Positions 33,552 through 42,981 of a stretch of DNA of 64,000 nt are shown here, piece by piece. Both the position numbers and the translations under genes were made by a program. The notes under the pieces were generated by a model. It saw only the letters and a list, made by a program, of their open reading frames with translations, had not been told where the DNA came from and did no database searches. The stretch comes from Lachnospiraceae bacterium (GTDB lineage Bacteria; Bacillota; Clostridia; Lachnospirales; Lachnospiraceae), in NCBI GenBank assembly GCA_022791575.1, contig JAAVZI010000039.1, positions 1-64,000 on the forward strand. The letters run 5' to 3'. The first letter of the stretch is position 1, and every line of letters begins with the position of its first letter.

Positions 33552-36374
33552 TTATCCCGGAAATGTCTTTATAATTTTTAATACATATCTCAATAAAATC
33601 TGTGCGTCCATCAGGGTGATTCGGTCATCTCCATCTACATCTGCTGCCTGCTTCTGTTGATCGTCTTCCAGATTAATGATATGAAGAGCTGCTTTTAATG
33701 TCCACTGAACATCTGCCAAGTTAATCTGTCCATTCCCATCTGCATCTCCTAAAATATACGCTTCTTCTGTTGGACTCGGCTTATCTGAAACTTCCGGTGC
33801 TTCTGTATCCCCTGGCTGACCGGTATCTCCTGGGGCTTCTGTATTTCCAGGCTCACTGCTGCCTCCCGGAAGATCGGTTCCTCCTGGTTCCTCGGAACTT
33901 CCAGGTTTCTCCGTCGGATTAGGTTCTGTTGTTTTATCCGGCGCTTCTTCCTGCTGCACATCCAAACTTAAATCAATCCGATCATTTAAAATACATTTTG
34001 CAGAAACTGGGAAATAGTAGAATTCCAGTCCTTTTACCTGGGCGCCATCTGGTGTTCCAATACTATTTTGCGTCAGTAATTGGGCTGATACACCCATTCC
34101 TCCAACGGTTAATACAGTATCCTCATCTGCAATAAAATCTAACAGATTCATACTAGTCTGACAAATCGTATTCGGTGAATCTTTCAAATAAGCTTTATTA
34201 CAGCCATAACCAAGATTAAAGGATTCTCCAGCGGGTCTGGCCTTTGAATCATTCAAGGCACGTGTAAAATAATTCAGATAATCAGATGTAATCTCCTGAC
34301 CATCCATATAAAATTGCACCCAATCATTCTGAATCACTGCTACTACATAATGCCATTGATTCTTTTCCGCCATTACCGGCGTCATCTTATTAGAATTACT
34401 CAGCGTATAAATCCCGCCATTTCCAAAATAGAAAAACTGATTAAATATATGCGCTGATATTTTATTGCCATAATTATCCAAGTTTGGATTGCGCTGCAGA
34501 CCTTCCCAGTTATCCTGTCTATATCCCATACTGCCTGAAGCGTAGAGGCTGAAAGAACCGCTGATATCTGCCTCCTGAATCATACTGCCTTCTCCGCCCT
34601 CTTCCTCAAACCGCCGTCCATATTTTTGAAACATTCCTTGTCCGATATAGTTCAGATAAGTCCAGTTTGAAGTATCTGCCGAATCGGTTCCTTTCTCATA
34701 TGCATAATATGCGCCCCCTGTATGATCTGTATAATAATATCCTTCTTCTGGATATCCCGGATTATAACAGACATTTTTTCCATATTCTTGAAGTACCGTA
34801 AATTCCCTGCCTCTAGCATCCACATAGGTTTTCTTCTTTCCCAAGGAATACGATGGATCCTGAGAACTGTAAGCCTGACAAAGATTATATTTCGCTGCAT
34901 CACTTCGTTCCATCTGTCGGTCATTTTCCAAATTGAAATTCAACACAGCAATATCTTTAGCAGAAGAAGGAACCTTAACCCAATAGGCGATGGTTGCTCC
35001 CTTTTTCCATACCGGTTTTCCATTTTTATAGGAAGGAACCTCACTAAAATCTTTTGTTGAAAATGGATTCTCAATCTCATAGTAAGCATTGGACCCATCC
35101 TTATTCTGCCCATGATAGCTATAGGTATCACTGTTCTTATCATAGGTAACCGCATTATCATTCACCTTTTTGACTGGTGTACTGGTTGGCAGCGGCGGCG
35201 GAGATGGTCTAGGCTCTTCCACAGCCGCTTTCACCAGCGTCCCCTTTGTCGGAACAGTTGTATCAGCAGAATAAGTCCCAGCATAGCTCTGAACAATTTC
35301 CGGCACATCTTTCGCCTCATTTAGATAGTAATCATAATTTGTTGTCTCATAGAGGGGAACCTTTAAATCACTCTTTTTTTGTCCCTGTGCCCGCGTACCA
35401 GTGGTATTGTCATATTCATTACCACGTGCTACAATACCTGCTGGCTGCGGATTTCCCGGATAGGAAAATATATGCGGATCTCTAACATCTTTAAAATAGT
35501 TGTTTTCCACCAGCAAAGAGGCATAACAATCTGCACCGATACAATAAAGATTGCCCTTGCTTGTATAATAATTATTATAAGCATGTACACGCCCATACAT
35601 AACTCTAGGCATACGTTCATTTAGATGGTCTGCAAACCAGTTGTGATGATAGGTAACATGCAGTCTGCCCATGTCTGTATCCTCATGATCACCTGCGCCA
35701 GAACTGATCAGATTGCTCAACCGATGAGTATGCTTCTTTAACACTCCATCTACCATTACTCCGTTAATGGCATCATCTGTATACCAGAACTTACACCAGG
35801 ATACGGTGATATAATCAGAGCCCAGTGTAATATCCATATTCCCATCCGTAGAATTCCATATATTCAGATGATTAAACCATAAATGATGACTATTCTTCAC
35901 TTCTACACAATCGTCCGGCCCGCTGTACGGCCATGTACCCTCAATATTCAAATTGCTGACAATAATATTATTGGCATTATGTATACGAATCCCGCCATAA
36001 ATTGTGGCATTTTCATCCTTACCAACTATCGTTTTGTTATTTCCTACCAGAACGCCATATCCTTCACATTCAATTCTTCCATCAATAACAAGCGTTCTTG
36101 GTAGATTGTCACCTGCGAGTCTGGTAAACTCTTCCAATGAACTTACCACTTGCGGCTGAGCAGCCCCGCCGCCTGTCACTCCTTCCAATCCCTCTGCATG
36201 AACGGAGGCCCATCCTGTTAATTCTTCCATGTTCAAAAGATTATCTACAATCAAATTCTGTGCTTCACCAGCATAAGCTGCATCTACCTCTGTTCCAACT
36301 CCCTGTAATGTCATCGGAATACTGACTAGCAGCAGTGCTACACTTAGCAGCCAGGCCAATCCTCTTTTCTTCAT
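33552..36374 (-). CDS. Secreted pectate lyase (PL1) with LamG-like and dockerin domains, copy 1
   Basis: 940 residues from ATG at 36374 (AGGAGG 8 nt upstream); signal peptide about 1-36. PL1 domain about 45-385 with GGIRIHNANNIIV, SSGAGDHEDTDMG and NERMPRVMYGRVHAYNN (catalytic Arg). LamG-like part about 425-800. It adds a Pro/Glu/Gly/Thr-rich linker (about 815-870) that copy 2 lacks, then a dockerin with DADGNGQINLAD and DVDGDDRITLMD loops. The two enzymes share order and long identical blocks, so they arose by duplication. A short insertion after WYTDDA (about 201-214) differs from copy 2. Promoter at 36440-36468. Confidence 0.9.
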   Translation of the reverse strand: MKKRGLAWLLSVALLLVSIPMTLQGVGTEVDAAYAGEAQNLIVDNLLNMEELTGWASVHAEGLEGVTGGGAAQPQVVSSLEEFTRLAGDNLPRTLVIDGRIECEGYGVLVGNNKTIVGKDENATIYGGIRIHNANNIIVSNLNIEGTWPYSGPDDCVEVKNSHHLWFNHLNIWNSTDGNMDITLGSDYITVSWCKFWYTDDAINGVMVDGVLKKHTHRLSNLISSGAGDHEDTDMGRLHVTYHHNWFADHLNERMPRVMYGRVHAYNNYYTSKGNLYCIGADCYASLLVENNYFKDVRDPHIFSYPGNPQPAGIVARGNEYDNTTGTRAQGQKKSDLKVPLYETTNYDYYLNEAKDVPEIVQSYAGTYSADTTVPTKGTLVKAAVEEPRPSPPPLPTSTPVKKVNDNAVTYDKNSDTYSYHGQNKDGSNAYYEIENPFSTKDFSEVPSYKNGKPVWKKGATIAYWVKVPSSAKDIAVLNFNLENDRQMERSDAAKYNLCQAYSSQDPSYSLGKKKTYVDARGREFTVLQEYGKNVCYNPGYPEEGYYYTDHTGGAYYAYEKGTDSADTSNWTYLNYIGQGMFQKYGRRFEEEGGEGSMIQEADISGSFSLYASGSMGYRQDNWEGLQRNPNLDNYGNKISAHIFNQFFYFGNGGIYTLSNSNKMTPVMAEKNQWHYVVAVIQNDWVQFYMDGQEITSDYLNYFTRALNDSKARPAGESFNLGYGCNKAYLKDSPNTICQTSMNLLDFIADEDTVLTVGGMGVSAQLLTQNSIGTPDGAQVKGLEFYYFPVSAKCILNDRIDLSLDVQQEEAPDKTTEPNPTEKPGSSEEPGGTDLPGGSSEPGNTEAPGDTGQPGDTEAPEVSDKPSPTEEAYILGDADGNGQINLADVQWTLKAALHIINLEDDQQKQAADVDGDDRITLMDAQILLRYVLKIIKTFPG

Positions 36375-36439
36375 AAGCGTTTCCTCCTGTTTCATCCATT
36401 TACCTCAAATTATTTAATCAGTCTCTTATTTTATGATTA

Positions 36440-36468
36440 ATTATACTGTTATTTCAACACTACGTCAA
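36440..36468 (-). promoter_or_regulatory. Sigma-A promoter of the pectate lyase pair
   Basis: Minus strand TTGACG (36463-36468), 17-bp spacer, perfect TATAAT (36440-36445). About 60 nt of leader precede the first pectate lyase ATG. It is back to back with the PII promoter. Confidence 0.8.
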
Positions 36469-36548
36469 TCCACACCCGTTAAAGAGAAATAGAATCAGCA
36501 ATGCCAGAACATACGTTCTTTCCCTCCGATAAAATCCAAGAAAAAACA

Positions 36549-36577
36549 TTGACTCTACAGTATTTTACCGTTATAAT
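36549..36577 (+). promoter_or_regulatory. Sigma-A promoter of the PII-potABC operon
   Basis: TTGACT (36549-36554), 17-bp spacer, perfect TATAAT (36572-36577). The leader can form a small hairpin TCCGC/GCGGA (36600-36617) before the AGGAGG site of the PII gene. Confidence 0.82.
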
Positions 36578-36639
36578 TGTAACAATTGAATATGCAAACT
36601 CCGCTTTAATAGGCGGAATAAAAATCAGGAGGAATAGGA

Positions 36640-36981
36640 ATGAAAAAATTAGAACTAATCATCAGACCTGAGAAATTAAATGACTTAAAAACTATATTAG
36701 AAGAATATGAATACAGCGGCCTTACGGTTATGTCTGCTATGGGCTGCGGACACCAGAAAGGCATGTCCAATCCAGAATTCAAAAAACTGGGTTTGGAAGC
36801 TAATCTGCTGCCCAAACTCTATGTTATGACCGTTGTCTGGGATGAAGACTTAGAAGATATCCTGGCAACTCTTGTGGAACAGCTTTCTACCGGAAGCGTC
36901 GGAGACGGCAAAATCTTTATCTCTGATATGGCTGACGTAGTCAGAATTCGAACCGGCGAACGGGGCAAGCAGATTTTATAA
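36640..36981 (+). CDS. PII-family nitrogen regulatory protein
   Basis: 113 residues, the normal length for GlnB/GlnK. MKKLELIIRPEKLNDLKTIL, GDGKIFISDMADVVRIRTGERG are PII hallmarks. The T-loop has the normal length, but Tyr51, the uridylylation site, is replaced (SNPEFKKLGLEANLL carries no Tyr), so this protein cannot be uridylylated there. PII proteins sense ATP/ADP and 2-oxoglutarate and gate transporters or enzymes by direct contact. The gene lies 22 bp before potA, implying control of that ABC importer rather than of AmtB, which is absent. Confidence 0.88.
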   Translation: MKKLELIIRPEKLNDLKTILEEYEYSGLTVMSAMGCGHQKGMSNPEFKKLGLEANLLPKLYVMTVVWDEDLEDILATLVEQLSTGSVGDGKIFISDMADVVRIRTGERGKQIL

Positions 36982-37003
36982 TAACCAAAAGGAGATTCCT
37001 GCG

Positions 37004-38116
37004 TTGCATAAAGTAATGATTCAATTAAAAAATGTTGTGAAAAATTTTGAAAACCAGGAAGTGGTAAAATCCATTAATTTAGACGTTTATGAAGGCGAGT
37101 TCCTAACACTTCTTGGCGCCTCTGGCTGCGGCAAAACCACCACACTTAGAATGATTGCAGGTTTTGAAGAAGTTACAGAAGGTGAAATCTATCTGGATCA
37201 GGAGAACATGGCCGGCAAGCCTCCCTATGCCCGCAATGTCAACACCGTCTTCCAGACTTATGCCCTCTTTCCCCATATGAATGTATATGATAACATTGCT
37301 TTCGGCCTAGTTGAGAAAAAAATGCCAAAGAAAGAAATTAAGGAAAAAGTCTCACAAGCATTGGAAATGGTTCAGCTGCAGGGCTTTGAAAAACGCCGCC
37401 CTTCTCAAATGTCTGGCGGTCAAAAGCAGCGGGTGGCAATTGCACGCGCCTTGGTTAATAACCCCAAAGTTCTTCTGTTGGACGAACCCCTAGGCGCTCT
37501 GGACTTAAAACTGCGGAAACAGATGCAGGTAGAACTAAAGCACCTACAGCAAAAACTGGGAATTACCTTTCTGTATGTTACACATGATCAGGAGGAAGCA
37601 CTTACTATGAGTGACCGGATTGCAGTAATGAACCACGGCCGGATTGAACAAATTGGTTCTGCCCAGGAAATTTATGAACATCCAGCCAGTAGATTTGTAG
37701 CCGACTTTATCGGCGAATCCAATATACTGGAAGGATATGTAACATCTATCGATGAACCCTATATGACTGTCAGCTTCGAATTTGGACAGATTGACCATCT
37801 TCCCTCTTCTGGCTATGTCAAAGAAGAGATGTTGTATGTCTCCATCCGCCCGGAGAATGTCAGATATTCCACGGAACCTGTCCCAGACTTCCAGCTGCAG
37901 GGAATCATCAAAGAACATATATACGCTGGCTCTGCGATCCGCACGATTGCCGAACTGCCCAACAGCCAGGAAATTAAGATTACCAATCATCCAGAACAGA
38001 CTCTGCCGGAACCGGGCTCTTCCGTATATCTGTACTGGAACAAGGATAAAACCGTATTGCTTCATACAGCTGGAGATAAACTGTATGATTTGATTGAAGA
38101 TGCCGTATTAAAATAG
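37004..38116 (+). CDS. potA: Spermidine/putrescine-type ABC importer, ATP-binding protein
   Basis: 370 residues. Walker A GASGCGKT (about 38-45), Q-loop in NTVFQTYALFPHM, signature MSGGQKQR (about 138-145), Walker B VLLLDEPLGALD and switch His in YVTHDQ. The C-terminal TOBE-like domain (VSIRPENVR) is as in PotA. Start TTG at 37004 with AAGGAGA 9 nt upstream; an internal ATG at 37016 is the alternative. Cytoplasmic, feeding PotB/PotC. The substrate class is inferred from family and neighbours. Confidence 0.86.
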   Translation: MHKVMIQLKNVVKNFENQEVVKSINLDVYEGEFLTLLGASGCGKTTTLRMIAGFEEVTEGEIYLDQENMAGKPPYARNVNTVFQTYALFPHMNVYDNIAFGLVEKKMPKKEIKEKVSQALEMVQLQGFEKRRPSQMSGGQKQRVAIARALVNNPKVLLLDEPLGALDLKLRKQMQVELKHLQQKLGITFLYVTHDQEEALTMSDRIAVMNHGRIEQIGSAQEIYEHPASRFVADFIGESNILEGYVTSIDEPYMTVSFEFGQIDHLPSSGYVKEEMLYVSIRPENVRYSTEPVPDFQLQGIIKEHIYAGSAIRTIAELPNSQEIKITNHPEQTLPEPGSSVYLYWNKDKTVLLHTAGDKLYDLIEDAVLK

Positions 38117-38128
38117 AAAGGTATGAAA

Positions 38129-38995
38129 ATGAAGGCTATAAAACCTGTAAACAAACATAGAAATCTCCTGCCCATTACATGCATGGTCGGTCCTACTGGT
38201 CTCTGGCTTTTGTTTTTTCTGCTGTTTCCACTGGCCTATGTATTTGTAATCAGTGTTATGACACGCTCCTTTTATGGTGGTGTACAATGGGTCTTTTCAC
38301 TAGAAAGCTATCAATCGCTAGTCGATTCCAAATACCTTGCCATCATATGGCGTTCCATCGTCATGGCCTTTCAGACAAGCGTGATCTGTCTCATTGTTGC
38401 CTATCCGTTTGCCTATCTATTGTCTAAAATGCGTCCGGTTATGAAGGGCTTTTGCATCCTTTTTGTTATGCTGCCTTTCTGGATTAACGGCCTGATTCGT
38501 TTGGACGGATGGGCGAATATTATTCGGGATTCCGGCCTGATCAATACCATACTGATGCGGCTCGGTATCATATCCAGGCCTATTACTATGCTGAAAACCA
38601 ACGGTGCTGTATTATTCGGTATGGTTTATACGTTTCTTCCATATATGATTCTGCCTTTGCAGACCTCCCTCTCCAAGATTGATCCTTCTCTGATTGAAGC
38701 TTCTCATGATCTTGGCGCCGGTAAATTTAGAACGTTTGTTCGAGTTATTTTTCCATTGACTCTGCCAGGTATTTTTTCAGGCACGATTCAAGTATTTATC
38801 CCTAGTCTGGGAGCTTTCTATATTGCAGATATGATGGGAGACAATAAACCCTTTTTGGGCAACCTGATTAAAAATCTATTTCAGGGGGACCGAAACTGGC
38901 CGGCTGGCGCAGCACTGTCCGTTATATTAATTTTATTTACACTGGCTGCACTGAAATTATACAGCAAAATAGGAAATATGGATGATCTAGCATAG
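38129..38995 (+). CDS. potB: Spermidine/putrescine-type ABC importer, permease
   Basis: 288 residues from the second ATG (38129), which is 7 nt after AAAGG; the first ATG at 38123 is too close. About six membrane segments and the EAA loop EASHDLGAGKFRTFVRVIFPLTLPG, where the ATPase docks. WGINGLIR-like region reads FWINGLIRLDGW as in PotB. Overlap-free, 12 bp after potA. Confidence 0.88.
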   Translation: MKAIKPVNKHRNLLPITCMVGPTGLWLLFFLLFPLAYVFVISVMTRSFYGGVQWVFSLESYQSLVDSKYLAIIWRSIVMAFQTSVICLIVAYPFAYLLSKMRPVMKGFCILFVMLPFWINGLIRLDGWANIIRDSGLINTILMRLGIISRPITMLKTNGAVLFGMVYTFLPYMILPLQTSLSKIDPSLIEASHDLGAGKFRTFVRVIFPLTLPGIFSGTIQVFIPSLGAFYIADMMGDNKPFLGNLIKNLFQGDRNWPAGAALSVILILFTLAALKLYSKIGNMDDLA

Positions 38996-39007
38996 AGGAG
39001 GAAGCAT

Positions 39008-39808
39008 ATGAAAAAAAGAAAAAAACAGCATACGATCGGCCCCTTATCCACCCTGTATGCTTGTCTTGTATATTTATTTTTATACCTGCCTATAATTATG
39101 GTAATCATCTATTCCTTTAATACGAAGGATAACAATATTGTATTTGAAGGATTTTCGCTGGAAGGCTACCGCTCTCTGCTTCACAATAGTGCTCTTCTGG
39201 ACAGCTTCTGGATGACGGTCAAGCTTGCCGTTGTAAGCACTTTCATCTCAGTTGTTCTGGGAACGCTTGCGACAATCGGCCTTCATCGTTACCAATTCCG
39301 GCTGAAAGGGCTGATTAACAGCCTTTTGTATATTCCCATAGTAATCCCGGAACTGATTATCGGTGTTGCTTCACTTGCAACCTTCACCATACTGGGCTTT
39401 GACATGGGCTTTGCTACTCTGGTAATTGCCCATGTAACATTCTGCCTTCCTTTTGTAATTGTAAATATCCGGGCTCGGATTGCCGGTTTTGACCCGGCTA
39501 TTGAGGAAGCTGCCATGGATCTAGGTGCTACCAGACTGCACACGCTGCGAAGAGTCACCATTCCCATGCTGGTTCCCGGCATTATCTCTGGTGCACTGAT
39601 TTCCATTACACTGTCTTTAGATGATCTGGTTATCAGCAGTTTTGTATATGGAAGAGACATTACCTTTCCCATTAAAGTATATGGTATGGTCCGGGGAAAA
39701 GTAACTACAGATGTCTATGCATTATCCACCTTGATGATCCTTGGTACGGTCCTAATCTACTCTACCGCTCAATTAATCCAGAAGCGTCTGGTCAAAGAAC
39801 GGACCTAG
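39008..39808 (+). CDS. potC: Spermidine/putrescine-type ABC importer, permease
   Basis: 266 residues, six membrane segments. EAA loop EEAAMDLGATRLHTLRRVTIP; the C-terminal SLDDLVISSFVYG is a strong PotC signature. AGAGGAGG precedes the ATG. The operon stops here: the next gene is on the other strand and overlaps the last 4 bp. No potD, the periplasmic-type binding lipoprotein, follows as it would in most bacteria, so binding protein must come from another locus. Confidence 0.88.
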   Translation: MKKRKKQHTIGPLSTLYACLVYLFLYLPIIMVIIYSFNTKDNNIVFEGFSLEGYRSLLHNSALLDSFWMTVKLAVVSTFISVVLGTLATIGLHRYQFRLKGLINSLLYIPIVIPELIIGVASLATFTILGFDMGFATLVIAHVTFCLPFVIVNIRARIAGFDPAIEEAAMDLGATRLHTLRRVTIPMLVPGIISGALISITLSLDDLVISSFVYGRDITFPIKVYGMVRGKVTTDVYALSTLMILGTVLIYSTAQLIQKRLVKERT

Positions 39809-40368
39809 TATGCCCAATATTCTTCTAAAGTAAGATTCATTTTGGTCAGATAGAATGCCAAATCCTTTGTCACATACCGGATATGCCATGGTTCATATGC
39901 ATATCCGGTTATATTTTCTCTGCCCTTGGGATAACGGAGAATAAATCCAAACAGCGAGGCATTCTTCTGAATCCAAATTCCTGCTTCTGTCTGTTCAAAT
40001 TCTTCCTCCAGCTCATAATCCATTTCCTGACAGGAAACATCCATAGCCAGACCCGTTTGATGCTCACTGCCGCCCGGCGGTGCAATATATTTCTCCGTAT
40101 GTGCCTTTCCTTTGGTTAAGAGACTGTTCTGATAGATTTCCTCCTGCCGTTCATAAGAACGATACCCAGAGACACCTGCCAGATAGAGCCCCTCTTCTTC
40201 TGCCCTCTGAAACATCTCCTTCAAATTCCGCGCTGCCTCTTTCCGCAGCAGTCGTTTTCCTGGTTCCGTTTCTGGCGCAAAACAGATCATAGCCTCTTCT
40301 AGGTCAGCCGGACAATCCTCTCGACCTAAACGATGTTCCTTATTTACTAAAATATGATAGAACTGCAT
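39805..40368 (-). CDS. VanY/DdcB-family D-alanyl-D-alanine carboxypeptidase (M15B)
   Basis: 187 residues. Zinc peptidase motifs: SGYRSYERQ (Arg of the substrate pocket), SEHQTGLAMDV with His and Asp zinc ligands, and YEPWHIRYV with the catalytic Glu and third ligand His. Members trim the terminal D-Ala from peptidoglycan stems or release L,D-linked ends. There is no signal peptide, membrane anchor or lipobox here, unusual for an enzyme that acts on the wall: either secretion is non-classical or it recycles murein peptides in the cytoplasm. Convergent with potC, overlapping by 4 bp. Confidence 0.82.
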   Translation of the reverse strand: MQFYHILVNKEHRLGREDCPADLEEAMICFAPETEPGKRLLRKEAARNLKEMFQRAEEEGLYLAGVSGYRSYERQEEIYQNSLLTKGKAHTEKYIAPPGGSEHQTGLAMDVSCQEMDYELEEEFEQTEAGIWIQKNASLFGFILRYPKGRENITGYAYEPWHIRYVTKDLAFYLTKMNLTLEEYWAY

Positions 40369-40536
40369 ACATTTCTCCTTGTCTCAGATATTTTATATGA
40401 TTTTGAAGTTTGAATGTAAGCGGCACTTTTCGATCAAATGTAAAACACCGTTCAACAGCAAACCATATTAACCACCATATATCGCGCATTACCTAATAAC
40501 ATATGCCTGACAAGGAAATTATATGACCTATCATTA

Positions 40537-41976
40537 TTATATTCCGCCCAGCAGTTCCTTCTTAATCTCATAAAGCTTTCTGGACAAATCCACATACACC
40601 TTATGTGGATTAACCAAACGGCGTGTTTCCTCCCAAAGTGTATCCAGCTCTTGCCGACAATAATCACGGATCTCCATAACAGCCGGAGACTGATAGATAC
40701 ATTCTCCATTCTTCATAACTGGAACCAACATTTCTCTCATGGTAAATGTCCCGCCAATCAGCCTTGTCTTCTTCCAGGTCTCTAACGGATCAAATAACAG
40801 CAGTTCATCCTCTTCATCAAAACTTTCTTCTTCCAAAGTAATCAGATCTGCTTTCATCTTGCCTGTCTTTTTATCATAAACACGATAAAAAGTCTTATTG
40901 CCTGGATTGGTAATCTTCTGAGTATTTTCTGACACCTTAATCTTAGGAATCAATGCTCCGTCTTCCCCTTCTACAGCAACCAGCTTATATACCCCGCCAA
41001 AAGCCGGACAATCCCCAGAAGTAATCAGATTCGTTCCCACACCCCAGGAATGTATAGCTGCCTCTTGCTGCTTTAAGCTGTCAATCAGATATTCATCCAA
41101 ATCACTAGAAGCTGCTATTACTGCATCGGTAAATCCAGCTTCATCCAGCATTTTTCGTGCCTTCTTTGAGAGATAGGCTAGATCCCCGCTATCCAGCCGG
41201 ATTCCATAATTCTTTAACAAAATACCGGCTTCCCGCATTTCTCTGAATACACGAATGGCATTGGGAACACCCGATTTCAACGTATCATACGTATCCACGA
41301 GCAAAGTGCATGCATTTGGATACAATCTGGCATATTCTTTAAATGCTGAATACTCATCGGAAAAGCTCATAATCCAGCTGTGAGCATGGGTCCCCATAAC
41401 CGGAACCCCAAACATTCTACCTGCCAGTACATTAGAAGTTCCCACACAGCCGCCAATCATTGCCGCCCTTGCACCATAGATTCCCGCATCTGGCCCCTGC
41501 GCCCGCCGCAGGCCGAACTCCATAATTCCGTCTCCCTGCGCCGCATATACTACACGAGAAGCCTTCGTAGCGATCAAACTCTGATGATTCAGAATATTCA
41601 ATACTGCAGTTTCAATCAGCTGCGCCTCCATTACAGGCGCCACTACTTTAATAAGCGGTTCCTGTGGAAATACAACGCTTCCCTCCTTAACTGCATAGAT
41701 ATCTCCTGTAAATCGGAAGGAACGCAGATATTTCAGAAATTCCGCAGTAAAACATCCTGTTGTCTTCAGATATTCAATATCCTCATCTGTAAACCGCAAT
41801 TGGTTTACATAATCCAGCACCTGTTCTAATCCCGCAGCAATCGCATAGCCCCCGCCACTTGGATTCTTCCGATAAAATGCATCAAATACTACGTTCTTCT
41901 GATTTCCGCTATTCAGATATCCCTGCATCATAGTTAATTGATACAAATCGGTCATTAATGTCAGATTTCTTGTCAT
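40537..41976 (-). CDS. pncB: Nicotinate phosphoribosyltransferase
   Basis: 479 residues, about the long Firmicute form. Converts nicotinate + PRPP to nicotinate mononucleotide in NAD salvage. DLYQLTMMQGY at the N-terminus, FGLRRAQGPDAG, GTHAHSWIMSF and LDSGDLAYLSKKAR are conserved active-site stretches; GVGTNLITSG carries a phosphate-binding loop. Stand-alone gene, ATG after AAGGA; the 5' gap shows no NiaR or riboswitch site to my eye. Confidence 0.95.
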   Translation of the reverse strand: MTRNLTLMTDLYQLTMMQGYLNSGNQKNVVFDAFYRKNPSGGGYAIAAGLEQVLDYVNQLRFTDEDIEYLKTTGCFTAEFLKYLRSFRFTGDIYAVKEGSVVFPQEPLIKVVAPVMEAQLIETAVLNILNHQSLIATKASRVVYAAQGDGIMEFGLRRAQGPDAGIYGARAAMIGGCVGTSNVLAGRMFGVPVMGTHAHSWIMSFSDEYSAFKEYARLYPNACTLLVDTYDTLKSGVPNAIRVFREMREAGILLKNYGIRLDSGDLAYLSKKARKMLDEAGFTDAVIAASSDLDEYLIDSLKQQEAAIHSWGVGTNLITSGDCPAFGGVYKLVAVEGEDGALIPKIKVSENTQKITNPGNKTFYRVYDKKTGKMKADLITLEEESFDEEDELLLFDPLETWKKTRLIGGTFTMREMLVPVMKNGECIYQSPAVMEIRDYCRQELDTLWEETRRLVNPHKVYVDLSRKLYEIKKELLGGI

Positions 41977-42054
41977 AATTATCCTTTCCTTCCCTATTCC
42001 AATTGCCGCAACATGTTTGAAGATCGCTCCAGCATCTCTAAGCTGCCAGCTTCT

Positions 42055-42786
42055 TCATCTCTTCTGTTCCGTAATATCAATCGATTCTATTACCACATCC
42101 ATAAGTGGCTTATTACCAGCGTCCGTTCTGGAAGCAGCAATTTTATCAACGACATCCATCCCCTCTACTACCTGTCCAAATACAGTATGTTCATAGATCA
42201 AATGTGATGCTCCGCCATGTTCCTCAAACATTTTCTTCTGCTTATCATTCAGGGCTATATTTGCATAACTAAGATTAGGCTCTTTCGTCTGTACAATAAA
42301 AAACTGGCTGCCGTTCGTATTCTGACCAGCATTAGCCATACATAAGGAACCACGGATCGGCATTAAATTCTCTGCAAATTCATCCTCAAAATTCTTCCCC
42401 CATATACTCTCCCCTCCATTTCCAATACCATTCGGATCTCCTCCCTGAATCATAAAATCATTAATCACCCTATGAAAAATCACACCATTATAATAACCGT
42501 CCTTAGCATGAGTCACAAAATTCTCCACCGCCTTAGGTGCTCCCTTAGGAAACAATTTTACTGTAATATCTCCATAATCCTTTATATGAAAGACCGCCAG
42601 CGTATCTCCTTTCACCGGCTCTGCCAGCTGATCCTCTCCGCTGGATGGAAAAGTGCTTTCATTCGATGCTGCTCCTGTATTACTATTGTTTTCCTGCTTT
42701 TTTTCAGAGGAAGAACAGCCCGCTAATCCTCCAGTTGTCAGCACCACAAAAGATGCCGCAATTATAATTTTTTTCCATAATTTCAT
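42055..42786 (-). CDS. Cyclophilin-type peptidyl-prolyl isomerase lipoprotein
   Basis: 243 residues from the second ATG (42786), which has AAGGAGA at good distance; the first ATG (42792) touches it. Signal with lipobox GLAGC (Cys about residue 24), a Ser/Asn/Glu-rich linker, then a cyclophilin domain (about 60-240) with FHRVINDFMIQGGDP, the active-site Arg and Phe, NTNGSQFFIV, and HTVFGQVVEGMDVVD. Exported and lipid-anchored; assists folding of secreted proteins such as the cellulase and pectate lyases in this window. Confidence 0.94.
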   Translation of the reverse strand: MKLWKKIIIAASFVVLTTGGLAGCSSSEKKQENNSNTGAASNESTFPSSGEDQLAEPVKGDTLAVFHIKDYGDITVKLFPKGAPKAVENFVTHAKDGYYNGVIFHRVINDFMIQGGDPNGIGNGGESIWGKNFEDEFAENLMPIRGSLCMANAGQNTNGSQFFIVQTKEPNLSYANIALNDKQKKMFEEHGGASHLIYEHTVFGQVVEGMDVVDKIAASRTDAGNKPLMDVVIESIDITEQKR

Positions 42787-42808
42787 ATTCATTCTCCTTA
42801 TATTATTT

Positions 42809-42952
42809 TATAGGCATTAACAAACTCTTATTTCACTGTCAGAGTTTGAACAATCTATACAAAAATGCAGCGAATTTAAAACGTATTTGAGCGAAATTTT
42901 TGTATAGATTGTTCAAACTCGTGGCCATGATCCAGTCTTTTTACAATGCCTA
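42809..42952. repeat. Palindromic repeat element, copy A
   Basis: Arms of 25 bp are perfect inverted repeats: 42842-42866 (GAGTTTGAACAATCTATACA...) and 42896-42920. The 29-nt centre is AT-rich with flanking GCGAA on both sides. An outer pair, TAGGCATT (42811-42818) / AATGCCTA (42945-42952), extends the symmetry. Same family as copy B (48205-48320): both continue with GTGGC and a similar 30-bp tail. It lies in the gap between the cyclophilin gene and pilO. Confidence 0.85.
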
Positions 42953-42981
42953 GTTCTATATCCTACTACAATGCTATGTTC

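Noticed and set aside
37544-38065. 173-codon minus-strand frame inside potA
   Set aside because: Antisense to potA, whose Walker and signature motifs are intact.
41380-41829. 149-codon plus-strand frame opposite pncB
   Set aside because: Antisense to a confident enzyme gene; contains no recognisable domain.
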